Source: Enterobacter sp. EA-1 (GTDB lineage Bacteria; Pseudomonadota; Gammaproteobacteria; Enterobacterales; Enterobacteriaceae). From it: a stretch of 64,000 nucleotides of DNA. The notes under the pieces were generated by a model that was not told where the DNA came from, made no database searches, and was given only the letters and a program-made list of their open reading frames with translations. The DNA is taken from NCBI GenBank assembly GCA_002886105.1, contig CP025776.1, forward strand, positions 2,728,001 to 2,792,000, read 5' to 3'. Shown here piece after piece: positions 40,607 through 51,413 of this stretch (position 1 is its first letter; every line of letters starts with the position of its first letter). The position numbers were made by a program, and so were the translations under genes.

Positions 40607-41357
40607 ATGATTATTCTGGTTACCGGGGCAACGGCAGGTTTTGGCGAAGCTATCGCGCGCCGTTTCATTTCAAAACGGCCATAAAGTGATTGCGACAGGC
40701 CGCCGCCGAGGAACGTTTGCAGGAGTTGAAAGACGAACTGGGCGATAACCTCTATACAGCGCAACTGGATGTGCGCAATCGCGCCGCTATCGAGGCGTTT
40801 ATCACCGCGTTGCCAGCGCAATGGCGTGAGATTGATGTGCTGGTCAACAATGCCGGTCTGGCGCTGGGTCTGGAGCCTGCGCATAAAGCCAGTGTCGATG
40901 ACTGGGAAACGATGATCGACACCAATAACAAAGGTCTGGTCTACATGACCCGCGCCGTCCTGCCGGGCATGGTGGAACGCAATCGCGGCCATGTGATCAA
41001 TATTGGCTCCACCGCGGGTAGCTGGCCTTACGCGGGTGGCAACGTTTACGGTGCCAGCAAAGCCTTTGTTCGCCAGTTCAGTCTGAACCTGCGCACCGAT
41101 CTGAGCGGCACTGCGGTGCGCGTCACCAACCTGAGCCGGGGCTGGTCGGCGGCACGGAGTTCTCGAACGTGCGTTTTAAAGGCGATGATGATAAGGCCGG
41201 CAAAACCTACGAAAAAACCACTGCCTTGACGCCGGAAGATGTGACCGAAGCGGTATGGTGGGTGGCGACGCTGCCGAAACACGTCAATATCAATACGCTG
41301 GAAATGATGCCGGTCAGCCAGACGTACGCGGGGCTTAGCGTTCACCGTCAGGGATAA
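40607..41357 (+). CDS. ydfG: NADP-dependent 3-hydroxy acid dehydrogenase YdfG
   Basis: Short-chain dehydrogenase of about 249 residues oxidising L-allo-threonine and related 3-hydroxy acids, and reducing malonic semialdehyde. The cofactor site is ILVTGATAGFGEAIARRF, then NNAGLALGLEP, with catalytic Ser in INIGSTAGSWPYAGG and Tyr/Lys in VYGASKAFV. Breaks are at about 40675, 40706 (CCGAGG for CCAGG in RRQERLQ) and 41137 (CCTGG shortened in TNLEPGLVGG). Confidence 0.96.
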
Positions 41358-41408
41358 TCCCCTCGCCCGGCCTGAGGGCCGGGTATGGGATGTGAGTAAA
41401 ATTAATGG

Positions 41409-41416
41409 TATGGTAG
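41409..41416 (+). promoter_or_regulatory. Candidate RspR half-site before rspR
   Basis: TATGGTAG, shared in reverse orientation with the rspA upstream region (48593-48600) and as ATGGTAG between ydfI and the GPH gene (44114-44120). FadR-family sites often contain TGGTnnnACCA. Binding is inferred only. Confidence 0.35.
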
Positions 41417-41446
41417 ACAGGTTAACCCTTTAAAAAGTAAGAGCGC

Positions 41447-42133
41447 ATGGCTGCCGAAACGGAACTCAATCCTACCCAACCCGTCAATCAACAAATTTAC
41501 CGCATCCTGCGGCGGGATATTGTGCATTGTCTGATCCCACCGGGCACGCCGCTGTCGGAAAAGAGGTGTCGGTGCGTTTTGACGTGTCGCGTCAGCCGGT
41601 GCGGGAAGCGTTTATTAAACTGGCGGAAAACGGCCTGATTCAGATCCGCCCGCAGCGCGGCAGCTACGTCAATAAAATCTCGATGACTCCAGGTTCGCAA
41701 CGGCTGTTTCGTCCGCCGGGGCTATTGAGTGCGCCGTCGCGCGCCGCGCCGCCGCGATGATCAATGACAGCACCGCTTACCTGCTGGAACAAAACCTGAA
41801 CCAGCAACGCATTGCCATTGAGCGCAAGCAGTTGAATGACTTTTTTCGAACTGGATGACAGTTTCCACCAGAAACTGGCGCAGATTGCGGATTGTCAGCT
41901 TGCACGGGACACCATCGAAAACATCAAAGCCACCATTGACCGCGTGCGTTATATGAGTCTCGATCACGTCTCGCCGCCGGAGATGCTGCTGCGTCAACAT
42001 CTGGAGATTTTTGCCGCGCTGGAAAACGCGACGCCGACGCCGTTGATCGCGCCATGACCCAGCATTTGCAGGAAATCAGCGAGTCGGTGAAAACCATTCG
42101 CCGGAAAATCGCGACTGGTTCAGCGAAGAGTAA
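41447..42133 (+). CDS. rspR: GntR-family regulator RspR (YdfH)
   Basis: FadR-subfamily GntR regulator of about 228 residues that represses rspAB in E. coli. It has an N-terminal winged helix ([40 protein letters not shown]) and a C-terminal helical ligand domain ([37 protein letters not shown]). Breaks lie near 41562, 41690, 41720, 41843 and 42035. The motif TATGGTAG, also found before rspA, lies 31 bases upstream of its start, suggesting autoregulation. Confidence 0.95.
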
Positions 42134-42309
42134 TCTCCCCCTCCTTTGTCCTCCCGGTCTGGCTAACACGTCATGCTTTTGGTCATTAAAAGTGTGACTT
42201 TGATCAAAAACAACAACTCATCGCGTCAGAGGCGTATTGATAGTCAGTCCGTCGCGGGGACATCTTCTGCCCCGGATGATTTTGCGGATATCAACAAGGA
42301 GAAATCACC

Positions 42310-42516
42310 ATGATGACTTATGATCGTAACCATAACCCCATTACTACCGGCACCCGCGTCATGATTAATGGCACAGGCCGCACCGGGAAAATTGTTGCTA
42401 TTCATGCTGACGGGCTATAGTGCGGCAGCGCTGCGTCGCAGCAAAACGGTGGAAGTGGAAGGTTGTGAAGGCAAATTCGAACCGGTTGAACTGATTCGCC
42501 ACCGGGCCTGCACTAA
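42310..42516 (+). CDS. ydfZ: Small protein YdfZ
   Basis: Cytosolic protein of about 67 residues, a putative selenium-associated protein of unknown role in E. coli. The sequence [35 protein letters not shown] and [19 protein letters not shown] matches. Two breaks lie near 42417 and 42500; the second hides the end LIRLGLH, where CCTGG would be expected. The preceding intergenic region of 176 bases contains a TTTGATCAAAAA stretch resembling an FNR site. Confidence 0.9.
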
Positions 42517-42529
42517 GCACGACGTGGTG

Positions 42530-42552
42530 AGAATGCCGCCGCGGCGGCATTC
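42530..42552. terminator. Perfect inverted repeat between ydfZ and ydfI
   Basis: AGAATGCCGCC/GGCGGCATTCT form an almost perfect palindrome at the convergent ends of ydfZ and ydfI. It lacks a long T run, so termination efficiency is uncertain. Confidence 0.5.
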
Positions 42553-42561
42553 TACTGAGCA

Positions 42562-44019
42562 TTACAGCGCCGCAGCGTACTGCGCAACCGCCGCTTTTGC
42601 TCCTTTCTCCAGCAGTGTCTGATACGCGTTTTGCACCTGCGCAACAAAGGTGGCATCTTTCGGCAACTCGCTACCGAAAATCGCATCGATACCCAGTAAT
42701 GCCAGCACGCGGGCTTCACCTTGCGCACTGTTGTTCACCGCGCTCTGGATCACCGACAGCAGCGGATCGCACACTTCAATGGCCTGCCCTTTTTCATCCA
42801 CGCCGCCCACGTAGCGCATCCAGCCCGCAATGCCTAACGCCAGCAGTGAAAAATCGCGCTGATGCACCCGGTGCCAGCGTACAGAATCGAGCATGCGTTG
42901 CGGCAGTTTCTGGCTACCGTCCATCGCGATTTGCCGGTGCGATGACGCAGCGCGGTGTTGCTGTAGCGTGCAATCAGCAGATCGGCGTAGTGCGCCAGAT
43001 CAACCCCTTCACTTTCAGCGTCGGGGCTTGCTCTTTCAGCATGAGCGCGTGTGCAGCGCGACGATAGTTGTCGTCTTCCATGCACTCATTAATGTGCTGA
43101 TAGCCCGCCGTAGCCGAGATAAGCAAGGAATGAGTGGCTGCCGTTGAGCATGCGCAGTTTCATCTCTTCAAACGGGATCACATCCGCCACCAGTTCCGCG
43201 CCCGCTTTTTCCCATTCCGGGCGTCCGGCAACAAAATTATCTTCGATAACCCACTGACGGAACGGCTCACAGGCCACGCCCGCCGGGTCGCGCACGCCGG
43301 TCAGTTGTTCGATTTTATCCAGCGTGTCAGCCGTTACCGCCGGAACAATGCGGTCCACCATGGTGGACGGGAACGTAACGTTTGCCTCGATCCAGTCGGC
43401 CAGCTCCCCGTTGACCGCGCGGGCATAGGCACAGACCACATTGCGCGTAACATGGCCGTTTTCCGGCATATTATCGCAAGACATCACGGTAAAAGCCGGT
43501 AACCCGGCGGCTTTGCGGCGCGCCAGCGCTTCGACAATCACCCCAGCGGCAGATTTTGGCTGGTGCGGGTTTTGCAAATCGCCCACGATTAAGGGATGGT
43601 CGGCCATCAACTGGCCGGTCGCCGGAGAGTGACAGTACCCTTTCTCGGTAATGGTCAACGACACAATCGCCACTTGCGGTTCGCACATTGCTGCCAGTAC
43701 GGTTTCCAGTCCATCCACCTGTGCGTGCAGCGCGCGTTTCGCAACGCCCACTACGCGCGCAGTCCACGCATCGGCAGACATTTCCGCCACGGTGTACAAA
43801 TTATCCTGCTGTTTCAGGTCGGCAATCTGCTGCTCGCCGCCAATCAGGTTGACTTCACAGTAGCCCCAGTCGCTACCATGTTCCGCGGCGAGGATATCCG
43901 CATAGACCGACTGGTGAGCACGGTGAAACGCGCCAAAACCCAGTGCACGATCCGCGCCTGCAGTGCGTCGCGGTTATAGTGGGAAGTGTTGCTTTTGCGT
44001 TGAGTAACCGGTTTTCCAT
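42562..44019 (-). CDS. ydfI: Mannitol dehydrogenase-family oxidoreductase YdfI (fructuronate reductase-like)
   Basis: NAD-dependent polyol/uronate dehydrogenase of about 485 residues. E. coli YdfI reduces D-mannonate/D-fructuronate-type substrates. [20 protein letters not shown] is the nucleotide-binding start; [20 protein letters not shown] carries the catalytic Lys and the Asn-x-x-His of the family. Breaks lie near 43945, 43870, 43112 (the CCAGG of YLAGYQ lost), 43050 and 42950. It closes the rspA-uxaC-GPH-ydfI series, where it would convert D-fructuronate to D-mannonate. It may also have its own promoter in the 248-base gap upstream. Confidence 0.93.
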
Positions 44020-44267
44020 AGTTGCGACTCGTTAATAGATGAGGCAAATCCCGCCAGCATAGCGGCCGGGAAACCCTGACGTTACTGGCCGCTTGCTGAC
44101 TACATAAACTAGAATGGTAGATAAGGTAAAAAATATCTGTCATTAACGATACCAATTGTGGATGGCTGAATATTGATTTACGTTAACTTTTGCCTAAGTG
44201 GTGTGATACAAAAGCAAAGTTATGTGACAGCATTGTAGTTTAACGGCCAGGGTTGTAAACCAGAATA
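44020..44267. other. Intergenic region between ydfI and the GPH transporter gene
   Basis: A+T-rich stretch of 248 bases with ATGGTAG at 44114-44120 and ATACCAATTG near 44149, which could be operator halves for RspR. A second promoter for ydfI is plausible; nothing codes for protein. Confidence 0.35.
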
Positions 44268-45806
44268 TCAGGCGGAAGTCATCCGCGAGGTCCCTGTTTG
44301 CTGTACTGCGCCCTGCTCTGTCCACAATGTGTCGTAATCGTAACCCGTCAGATCTTCCACAATTCGGCGGGTATCCGTGGTCACCGCATTTTTTGCGCCT
44401 CCCGCTTTCAAGCGCTCCACCTCTTCAACAAAAATCTTATGCGTCTTTTTGTTGAGGTTGAACGTGACAGCCTGCCAGAGAGCGAGTAGCAACAATCCTG
44501 CGGTGCCGATAAACATCAACATGGCAATCATGTGAATAGCTTCTGGCGGCTGAACCTGACTTCCTTTAACAAATCCGCCATTCTGCAATAAAAGGCCGAC
44601 AATAAACGTCGCAATGGCTACTGTCGTTTTACGTGAGAAAGTCATCACCGCAGCAAACAATCCCTCACGGCGCTGGCGACTCACCATTTCGTCAATATCA
44701 GGAATAAACGGGAACACATTCCACGGTGTGAACTCCAGAACACAGCGACCAACCTGATACAAACCAGCCAGAATCACCAATGTGGCTACCGTGTTCAGCG
44801 CAGGAATTTGGTAAACAGCGAAGAACCCGCCAAGGCACAGCAACATCAATGAATAGGCAAAAACATAAAGACGCGAAGGCCCAAATTTAATAATGCCAAT
44901 CCCTGCGATCAATGTTACAGGCAAACCAACGATGCTCATCGAGAGGAGGCTACCAGCCAATGAAGAAGAGACATTCAGACAGTACACACAAAAGAAGACA
45001 AACACCGTGTTGTAAACATCTTTGCCCGTGAATGACAATAAATAAATGGCAAGGTGTTTTCTGAAGGCTCTGATTTTTAGCGTTGAACCATACTCTTTGA
45101 ACAAGCGTGCAAAGGCGCATACTTTTGCGAGAAAGTCGTATTGGGCGTTTTTGTTTCCAGTTGAGCGAGCATATCCGGTGTCAACTCACGCTCCCGAGTC
45201 ACTTTCCATGAAATAAACACACAAACCATAAATAACACCGCAAAAATCACACCGTTAATCAAATAGGCGTTGGCATTATGCTCACCAAAATAACCTATCA
45301 AAAGCCCCGGAATAAACGTTGCCAGAAACGTGCCGGATGCGGATAAAAACATACGGCAAGTCGATAGCTTCGTGCGCGAATTAAAGTCTTTGGTCATTTC
45401 TGAGGGCAGCGTTTCCCATGGGATCAGTACCATTGCAGCAATGATTTCGAATGCGAGATAGACAGACAGATAAAATCCGTAACTCATCCCATTCAGCCAT
45501 AACAAGCTATATACCAGCATGAGTGGTGCGCCAATCAGCAAGAAGAAGCGGCGACGACCGAATTTTTGCCAAAATAATTCTTGTAAAAATGATCGGTAAA
45601 GCTGCCCATAAACAAACTTACGATGGCATCAACAATACGGGCAATCGCGACAATGGAAGCGGCTTCTACCGGGGACAAACCAACAAAAGTTGTATAGAAA
45701 AAGAGTAACCATGCACCAATAACGGTAAATGCGCCCCCACCCATTATATCCGTCATGCCATACCCGATACTCACCGGTATGGTGATTTTTTGCTTGAAAT
45801 AGACAT
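44268..45806 (-). CDS. GPH-family sugar/glycoside symporter
   Basis: Cation-coupled transporter of the glycoside-pentoside-hexuronide family, about 512 residues with 12 helices. It shows SIGYGMTDIMGGGAFTVIGA, FMGSFTDHFYKNYFGQKFGR (the loop after helix 2 typical of MelB-like carriers) and PWETLPSEMTKDFNSRTKLS. Breaks lie near 45797, 45560 and 45100. Its position 29 bases after uxaC suggests import of a glucuronide or glucuronate. It takes the place of ydfJ in E. coli. The gene is visibly richer in A+T than its neighbours. Confidence 0.88.
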
Positions 45807-45835
45807 GTTCTATCCTCAGAGAAGGTAATTAGAAA

Positions 45836-47238
45836 TTAAAATAATCCACTGGCGTTGTCGTGGCATATATTTCTAATCATGCGAGACAATATCTTGTTAT
45901 TATCTGGTACTTCTTTTCTTTCTACCCAACCGCCAATAAGGTTGCATAAAATTCGTCTGAAATAATCATGTCGGGTATAGGATACAAGGCTACGAGAATC
46001 CGTAAGCATGCCGACAAAGTTCATCAATAGCCCCTGATCGGCCGGTGCAAGCAAGCTGGTTCTCCATGCCCCGACGTGTGTCATTAAACCACCAGCCTGA
46101 TCCAAATTGCATCGGTGATTTAACCCCGCAATCCGCCGACTGGAAATTAGCGATAGTCGTAGCCACAAGATCGTTATAACTGGCATTAAGGTTGTAAAGG
46201 ATAGTTTTAGGCAAGGCATTGTCTTTTGCCATTGCATCTAACAATCCATTCAAATTTTCTGCCAGTTGATATTGATCTGTTAATGCATCAAAACCTGTGT
46301 TAATGCCCGAGGAGTTGGTGCATTTGGGTATTGTTATTGCGAATAGCACCAAAATGGATCTGCATTGCCCAGTTATGTTTTTTATAATGGCGTGCGAGCA
46401 TGATAAAAATGGCACTATCAAGAATAATACTCTCGTCCTTGCTTAACGTCTGCCCTGCTCTTTTTACGCAAAAACAGTGACGAAATCGTCGCCTCACTTG
46501 CAGATTTATAATGAATTTCAACGGGCCCATGATCGGAAATGCGACACCCCGTCTGGTGAAAGAAACGGATGCGTTTGCCAATAGCCTCCGAGAAATCAGT
46601 AAAAGTAGTAATCGTTATTGCTGTGATATCAGCCAACTTATCAATAAATAGAGAGAAAGTTTTCGCGTTATTGTCAAAGACTTCATCAGGGCGGAAAGTA
46701 GGTAATACTTTCACTGGAAAGTCGGACTCTTCACTTAATCTCTGATGATAATATAAAGAGTCGAGCGGAGAATCGGTAGTACAAATCACTTCAACATTGG
46801 CGCGTTTAATTAACTGTCGCGGTGAAAAATCCGCCCCAGATAATAAACCATTACAATGTTCCATGACCTCTTTCCAGTTATGGCTATCCAGCAATTCATC
46901 ACAGTGAAAATAATGATGCAATTCGAGGTGAGTCCAGTGGTAAAGCGGATTGCCGAAACTCGCCTCTACCGTTTGCGCCCATGCAGCAAATTTCTCTTCA
47001 GCGCTGGCATCCCCGGTAATATATCTCTCCTCAATCCCATTGGCGCGCATTGCACGCCATTTATAATGGTCGCCCGCTAACCATAACTGAGTAATATTAT
47101 CGTAATTCTTATTTTCGTATATTTCCTGGCGTCGAGATGACAGTGATAATCAATGATTGGCAATTCTTTTGCGATATCCTGATATAATTGCACACCGCGA
47201 GCATTACCAATCATAAAGCTATCGTTGATAAATTTCAT
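45836..47238 (-). CDS. uxaC: Uronate isomerase
   Basis: Metal-dependent isomerase of the amidohydrolase fold, about 468 residues, turning D-glucuronate into D-fructuronate and D-galacturonate into D-tagaturonate. The start [20 protein letters not shown] leads to the metal-binding [13 protein letters not shown]. Later [15 protein letters not shown] and [16 protein letters not shown] are characteristic. Breaks lie near 47115, 46460, 46308 (CCGAGG for CCAGG in HQLLGINTG) and 46040. It is A+T-rich like the transporter next to it and is absent from this position in E. coli, suggesting joint acquisition. Confidence 0.93.
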
Positions 47239-47322
47239 ATATAGCCCACATTTATTTATGGTGTTACTTTTTATCGTTATCCCCGCCTGCATATATACAT
47301 GCGGGAATGCCTTAATCCCGCG

Positions 47323-48536
47323 TTACCAGTTCCACAATGTGCCGTCTTCCAGTCTTGCGACCGGTAAATACGCCGGATCATAGGGGTATTTTGCCGCCCG
47401 TTTTTCATCAAACTCGATACCCAGCCCCGGTTTATCGCCCGGGTGCATATAGCCATCGTCAAAACGCCAGCTGTGCGGGAAAACCTCGAGCATCTGTTCG
47501 GAGTAGCCCATATATTCCTGTACGCCAAAGTTCGGCACCCACAGGTCGAAATGCAGTGCAGCGGCGTGACAAATCGGTGACAAATCAGACGGGCCATGAG
47601 AGCCGGTGCGAACCTGATAAAGCGAGGCAAAATCAGCAATGCGACGCATACCGGTAATACCGCCCGCGTGGGTAATGGTGGTACGGATATAGTCAATCAG
47701 TTGCTCTTCGATCAGCTGCTTGCAATCCCAGATGCTGTTAAACACTTCGCCCACAGCAATCGGGGTGACGGTGTGCTGGCGGATCAGGCGGAAGCATTCC
47801 TGATTTTCCGCCGGGGTCGGATCTTCCATCCAGAACATGCGGTACTGTTCGATGCTCTTGCCAAAACGCGCGGCTTCAATCGGCGTCAGGCGATGGTGCA
47901 TGTCGTGCAGCAGATGCTCATGGAAGCCAAACTTATTGCGTACGGCATCGAACAGTTTCGGCGTAAAGTCGAGGTATTTCTCCGTCGACCACAACTGCTC
48001 TTCCGGCCACTGCCCTTGGTTGCCGGCTCGTAAGCCGTGCCTTTGCCTTTTGCCATACCGTAAGTGGTTTTCATGCCCGGCACGCCGCACTGTACGCGAA
48101 TGGCCTTAAAGCCCATCTCTTTATGCCGGGCATAATCTTCCAGCACATCATCAATGGTATGGCCGGTAGTGTGGCAGTAAACCATCACCCCTTCGCGCGA
48201 CGCGCCGCCCAGCAGTTGGTACAGCGGCATATTGGCGGCTTTGGCTTTGATGTCCCACAGCGCCATGTCCACCGCCGAAATCGCCGACATGGTCACCGGA
48301 CCGCGACGCCAGTAAGCGCCTTTATAGAAAAATTGCCAGATATCTTCGATACGATGGGCATCGCGGCCAATAAGCTGCGGGCAAAGGTGGTCTTTCAGGT
48401 AGGACGCGACAGAGAGCTCACGACCGTTAAGCGTGGCATCACCCAGCCCGACAATCCCCTCGTCGGTGGTGATTTTTAAGGTGACAAAATTGCGCCCCGG
48501 ACAGGTAACAAAAACTTCAGCCCCTACGATCTTCAT
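47323..48536 (-). CDS. rspA: D-mannonate dehydratase RspA (ManD type)
   Basis: Enolase-superfamily enzyme of about 404 residues, first gene of the hexuronate series. [20 protein letters not shown] starts it. The metal ligands fall in the barrel segments around [25 protein letters not shown] and [15 protein letters not shown]; the His of [13 protein letters not shown] is the usual acid-base residue. ManD enzymes dehydrate D-mannonate to 2-keto-3-deoxygluconate, although E. coli RspA itself was named for a starvation-sensing phenotype. One break lies near 48020. RspR sites may lie upstream near 48593. Confidence 0.94.
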
Positions 48537-48592
48537 TCGGTTATTCCTTGCATCGTCTTAACGTGATGCAGGAAATCTACGCTTTTGGACTA

Positions 48593-48600
48593 CTACCATA
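48593..48600 (-). promoter_or_regulatory. Candidate RspR half-site before rspA
   Basis: CTACCATA on the plus strand, read TATGGTAG in the direction of rspA, 57 bases upstream of its start and identical to the motif before rspR. Confidence 0.35.
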
Positions 48601-48648
48601 CAAGTAGGTCGATCAAAAAACACGCTTTTGGTCACAAAAATCGGACGC

Positions 48649-48975
48649 TTATGCGCGCCCCCATCCGGCAACAATGATCAACATTCCGCACATTGCCACT
48701 GCTGCGCCCAGCCAGTCATACGCGCTGAGTTTGACACCCTCCACCACGCGCAGCCACAACAGCGCGGTGCAGACATACACCCCGCCGTAGGCGGCATAAA
48801 CCCGCCCACTGGCCGCCGGATGCAACGTCAACAACCAGACAAACAGCGCCAGCGCCAGTGCTGCCGGCACCAGTAGCAGCGGCGTTGCGCCACGCTTCAG
48901 CCAGAGCCAAGGCAGAAAACAGCCGACGATTTCACACAGTGCAGTAGCAAAGAAAAGCAGTGTCGTTTTGAACAT
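48649..48975 (-). CDS. ynfA: Small multidrug-resistance-like membrane protein YnfA
   Basis: Inner-membrane protein of 108 residues with four helices, related to small multidrug resistance pumps. [40 protein letters not shown] and [11 protein letters not shown] match E. coli YnfA. I chose the ATG at 48975 rather than the GTG three codons upstream by comparison with E. coli. No frame breaks. Confidence 0.95.
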   Translation of the reverse strand: MFKTTLLFFATALCEIVGCFLPWLWLKRGATPLLLVPAALALALFVWLLTLHPAASGRVYAAYGGVYVCTALLWLRVVEGVKLSAYDWLGAAVAMCGMLIIVAGWGRA

Positions 48976-49114
48976 TTTTGGCACTATTATTCAATATTGG
49001 TTGAACCATCATACCCGATAATGCTCTCAGTCAGAGCACCCGGTATCCCGGATGGCTGAGATCGCATAGAATAGAAACGTACGCCTTTTGTTTCTCACAA
49101 ATAAGGAAATCGCA

Positions 49115-49454
49115 ATGACAACTACACTTAGCAAACGCCTGTGCCTCACCGCTATGCTGACGCTGGGTGCCATCGTGTACACCACTTCCGCTCTGGCTGG
49201 AAACCAACCGACTGGTGATCGAATCCGGCGACACGGCCCAAAGCCGTCAACACGCCTCGATGGAAAAGAGCAATGGAATGACACGCGCAGCCTGCGCACT
49301 AAAGTGAACAAACGCGTAGAGAAAGAGTGGGACAAAACCGACGTGGCTTTCGATGCCCGAGGATAACTGCCAGAAAAGCACTAACGTGAACGCCTACTGG
49401 GAACCAAATACCCTGCGTTGTCTGGATCGCCGCACCGGTCGTCAAATTCAGTAA
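49115..49454 (+). CDS. ynfB: Secreted protein YnfB (DUF1283)
   Basis: Periplasmic protein of about 113 residues with a clear signal peptide ([20 protein letters not shown]). The mature part contains [20 protein letters not shown] and ends [19 protein letters not shown], as in E. coli YnfB. Breaks lie near 49217 and 49357, where CCGAGG stands for CCAGG in DAQDNCQ. Function unknown. Confidence 0.93.
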
Positions 49455-49506
49455 TCGCTTTCGGGCGCGCTCAGCGCCCGCCTCTCTCACCGCAAAAGGA
49501 TTTCCC

Positions 49507-50066
49507 ATGAGTGACGCCAGCAGCGTTCGTTTACGCCCGCTTGAGCGCGAAGATCTGCGCTTTGTCCACCAGCTTGATAATAACGCCAGCGTGATGCGCT
49601 ACTGGTTTGAAGAGCCGTACGAAGCCTTCGTTGAACTCTCGGACTGTATGACAAGCACATCCACGATCAGAGCGAGCGCCGTTTTGTGGTGGAGTGCGAA
49701 GGCGAAAAAAGCCGGACTGGTTGAACTGGTGGAAATTAATCATGTGCATCGCCGGGCGGAGTTTCAGATCATTATTTCGCCAGAGCATCAGGGCAAAGGT
49801 TTGGCATCAAAGGCGGCCGGGGCTGGCCATGGATTACGGTTTTACCGTACTCAACCTGTATAAGCTCTATCTTATTGTTGATAAAGAAAACGAAAAGGCC
49901 ATCCACATCTATCGCAAGCTGGGATTTATGGTGGAAGGCGAATTGATCCATGAATTTTTTTATTAATGGCGAATACCGCAATACCATCCGCATGTGCATT
50001 TTCCAGCAGCAATATCTGGCCGCGCACAAAACCGGATCTACGCTGTTGAAACCCACCGCGCAATAA
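49507..50066 (+). CDS. speG: Spermidine N-acetyltransferase
   Basis: GNAT enzyme of about 186 residues that acetylates spermidine and spermine with acetyl-CoA, preventing polyamine toxicity. [20 protein letters not shown] starts it. The acetyl-CoA loop is in [20 protein letters not shown], and [20 protein letters not shown] follows. Breaks lie near 49645, 49710, 49822 and 49963. Confidence 0.96.
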
Positions 50067-50084
50067 GCGCGGCGGGCATCGGCA

Positions 50085-50808
50085 TCAATAATAGTCGATG
50101 GTATTTTTGATGCTGAATTTGCGTTCCACCGACGGCGTTACGCTGTTATCGATCATCACCAGACTGCAACTGACCGGGTTGTCGTGGCTGTCGTAATCAC
50201 AGCTCTGTTTCACGTTGCCCAGCGGTTTATCATTCAGCGTACTGACCGCTGTGTAATCGAGCTTCTTGCGCTTATCTTTTGAGGGCGTGGACGCCACCGT
50301 TAAATGCTCCTCTTTCGAGGTGGTGGATTTACCCAGCGGGTAACCTTCCTCATCGTAGCGGTATTTCACTTCCATATCTTTACCGCGGGCAAGCACAACA
50401 AAACCGTTGTCATCCGTATCCCGGTGTGACGCCTGCCGCCGGGAACTCCGCCAGTTGGCATTTCCCCTGCAAGCGCAGACGCTTCTCCTGAGAATCGGCA
50501 TCAACATAGTAGTTCGCATCCAATACCAACGACACGCCGCTGTTGTTTTCCAGATCGTGAAGCTCCAGCGTGTCGAAACATCCCTCCTTCGACAGCGTGC
50601 CGGTCACGCGTTTGGTCACTTCACCTTTATCGTTGAGCAACGTCTGGCTGAAATCTTTTACCGGGCCACGCAGCGGATCAAAATCAAATTCATTTGAAAA
50701 ACTGGCCATCTCTGGCGTAAACGATACCGGTCCTTTCGCATCATCACATCCGGCTAATAACACGGCGAGAGAGATGACTAATAGCTGTTTTTTCAACGGG
50801 TTCACCAC
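50085..50808 (-). CDS. ynfC: Lipoprotein YnfC
   Basis: Predicted lipoprotein of about 240 residues, family UPF0257. The signal peptide ends in the lipobox LLAGC (KKQLLVISLAVLLAGCDD). SFTPEMASFSNEFDFDPLRG and the end RKFSIKNTIDYY match E. coli YnfC. One break lies near 50430. Function unknown. Convergent with speG. Confidence 0.94.
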
Positions 50809-50977
50809 ATTTTTCTTCTGTATTGCGCATATATTAGCAAATCCTTTCCGATATAGGGCAGTCTGATCCTCGGCTTCTGTGGCCTGTTACATCGCTTATT
50901 CAGACTATTCAGATATTTACCTTTCGCTTACGCGGGAAGTGCTAAGTTTAACGCGGGTTACATAAAAGGAGACGAGG

Positions 50978-51259
50978 ATGCACGCTTCACGTTGGCTTTG
51001 TGCACTACTGCTGGGGGCATGTGTTCCGGCATTTGCCGCACCGGATTCCTGCGAGCGCGTCAAAACGGACATCCAGCAGCGCATTATCAATAATGGTGTT
51101 CCGGAATCAGGTTTTAGCCTGAAAATTGTGCCAAATGACCGGTGCCGATCAGGCAGGCGCCCAGTCGTTGGGCATTGTGCCAATGATACCTACAAAATTT
51201 TGTACATCCGCAACAGCGGTGCTGCGCCACAGGGCGAACAAGGCACCGACGCGCAGTAA
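50978..51259 (+). CDS. ynfD: Secreted DUF1161 protein YnfD
   Basis: Periplasmic protein of about 93 residues with a signal peptide (RWLCALLLGACVPAFA). The mature core CERVKTDIQQRIINNGVPES, GFSLKIVPND and VVGHCANDTYKILYIR is the DUF1161 pattern. Two breaks lie near 51143 and 51163. Function unknown. Confidence 0.92.
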   Translation: MHASRWLCALLLGACVPAFAAPDSCERVKTDIQQRIINNGVPESGFSLKIVPNDRCRSGRRPVVGHCANDTYKILYIRNSGAAPQGEQGTDAQ

Positions 51260-51262
51260 ATA

Positions 51263-51289
51263 TAATCCCCCTGAATATCTGGGGGATTA
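51263..51289. terminator. Hairpin after ynfD
   Basis: Perfect nine-base-pair inverted repeat TAATCCCCC/GGGGGATTA with loop TGAATATCT, three bases past the ynfD stop; no T run. Confidence 0.45.
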
Positions 51290-51297
51290 CCCTTCGC

Positions 51298-51336
51298 TTG
51301 ATCACAGTTAAGACTTCTCTACCCCCCTGATGGGTA
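51298..51336 (+). promoter_or_regulatory. Candidate FNR and NarL/NarP sites of the ynfEGH operon
   Basis: TTGAT-CACA-GTTAA at 51298-51311 matches eight of ten bases of the FNR box. TACCCCCCTGATGGGTA at 51320-51336 is an inverted pair of NarL/NarP heptamers, 7-3-7 as written and 7-2-7 if one C of the six-C run is an overcall. The E. coli ynfEFGH promoter is FNR-activated and nitrate-repressed, so the arrangement is expected. Confidence 0.65.
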
Positions 51337-51413
51337 GGATTATTCCATTATTAGCCTGCTTATTAATTTAGCGGGTAATTTCTTTTTTATTATAAATAAT
51401 AATGGAGTGAGCT

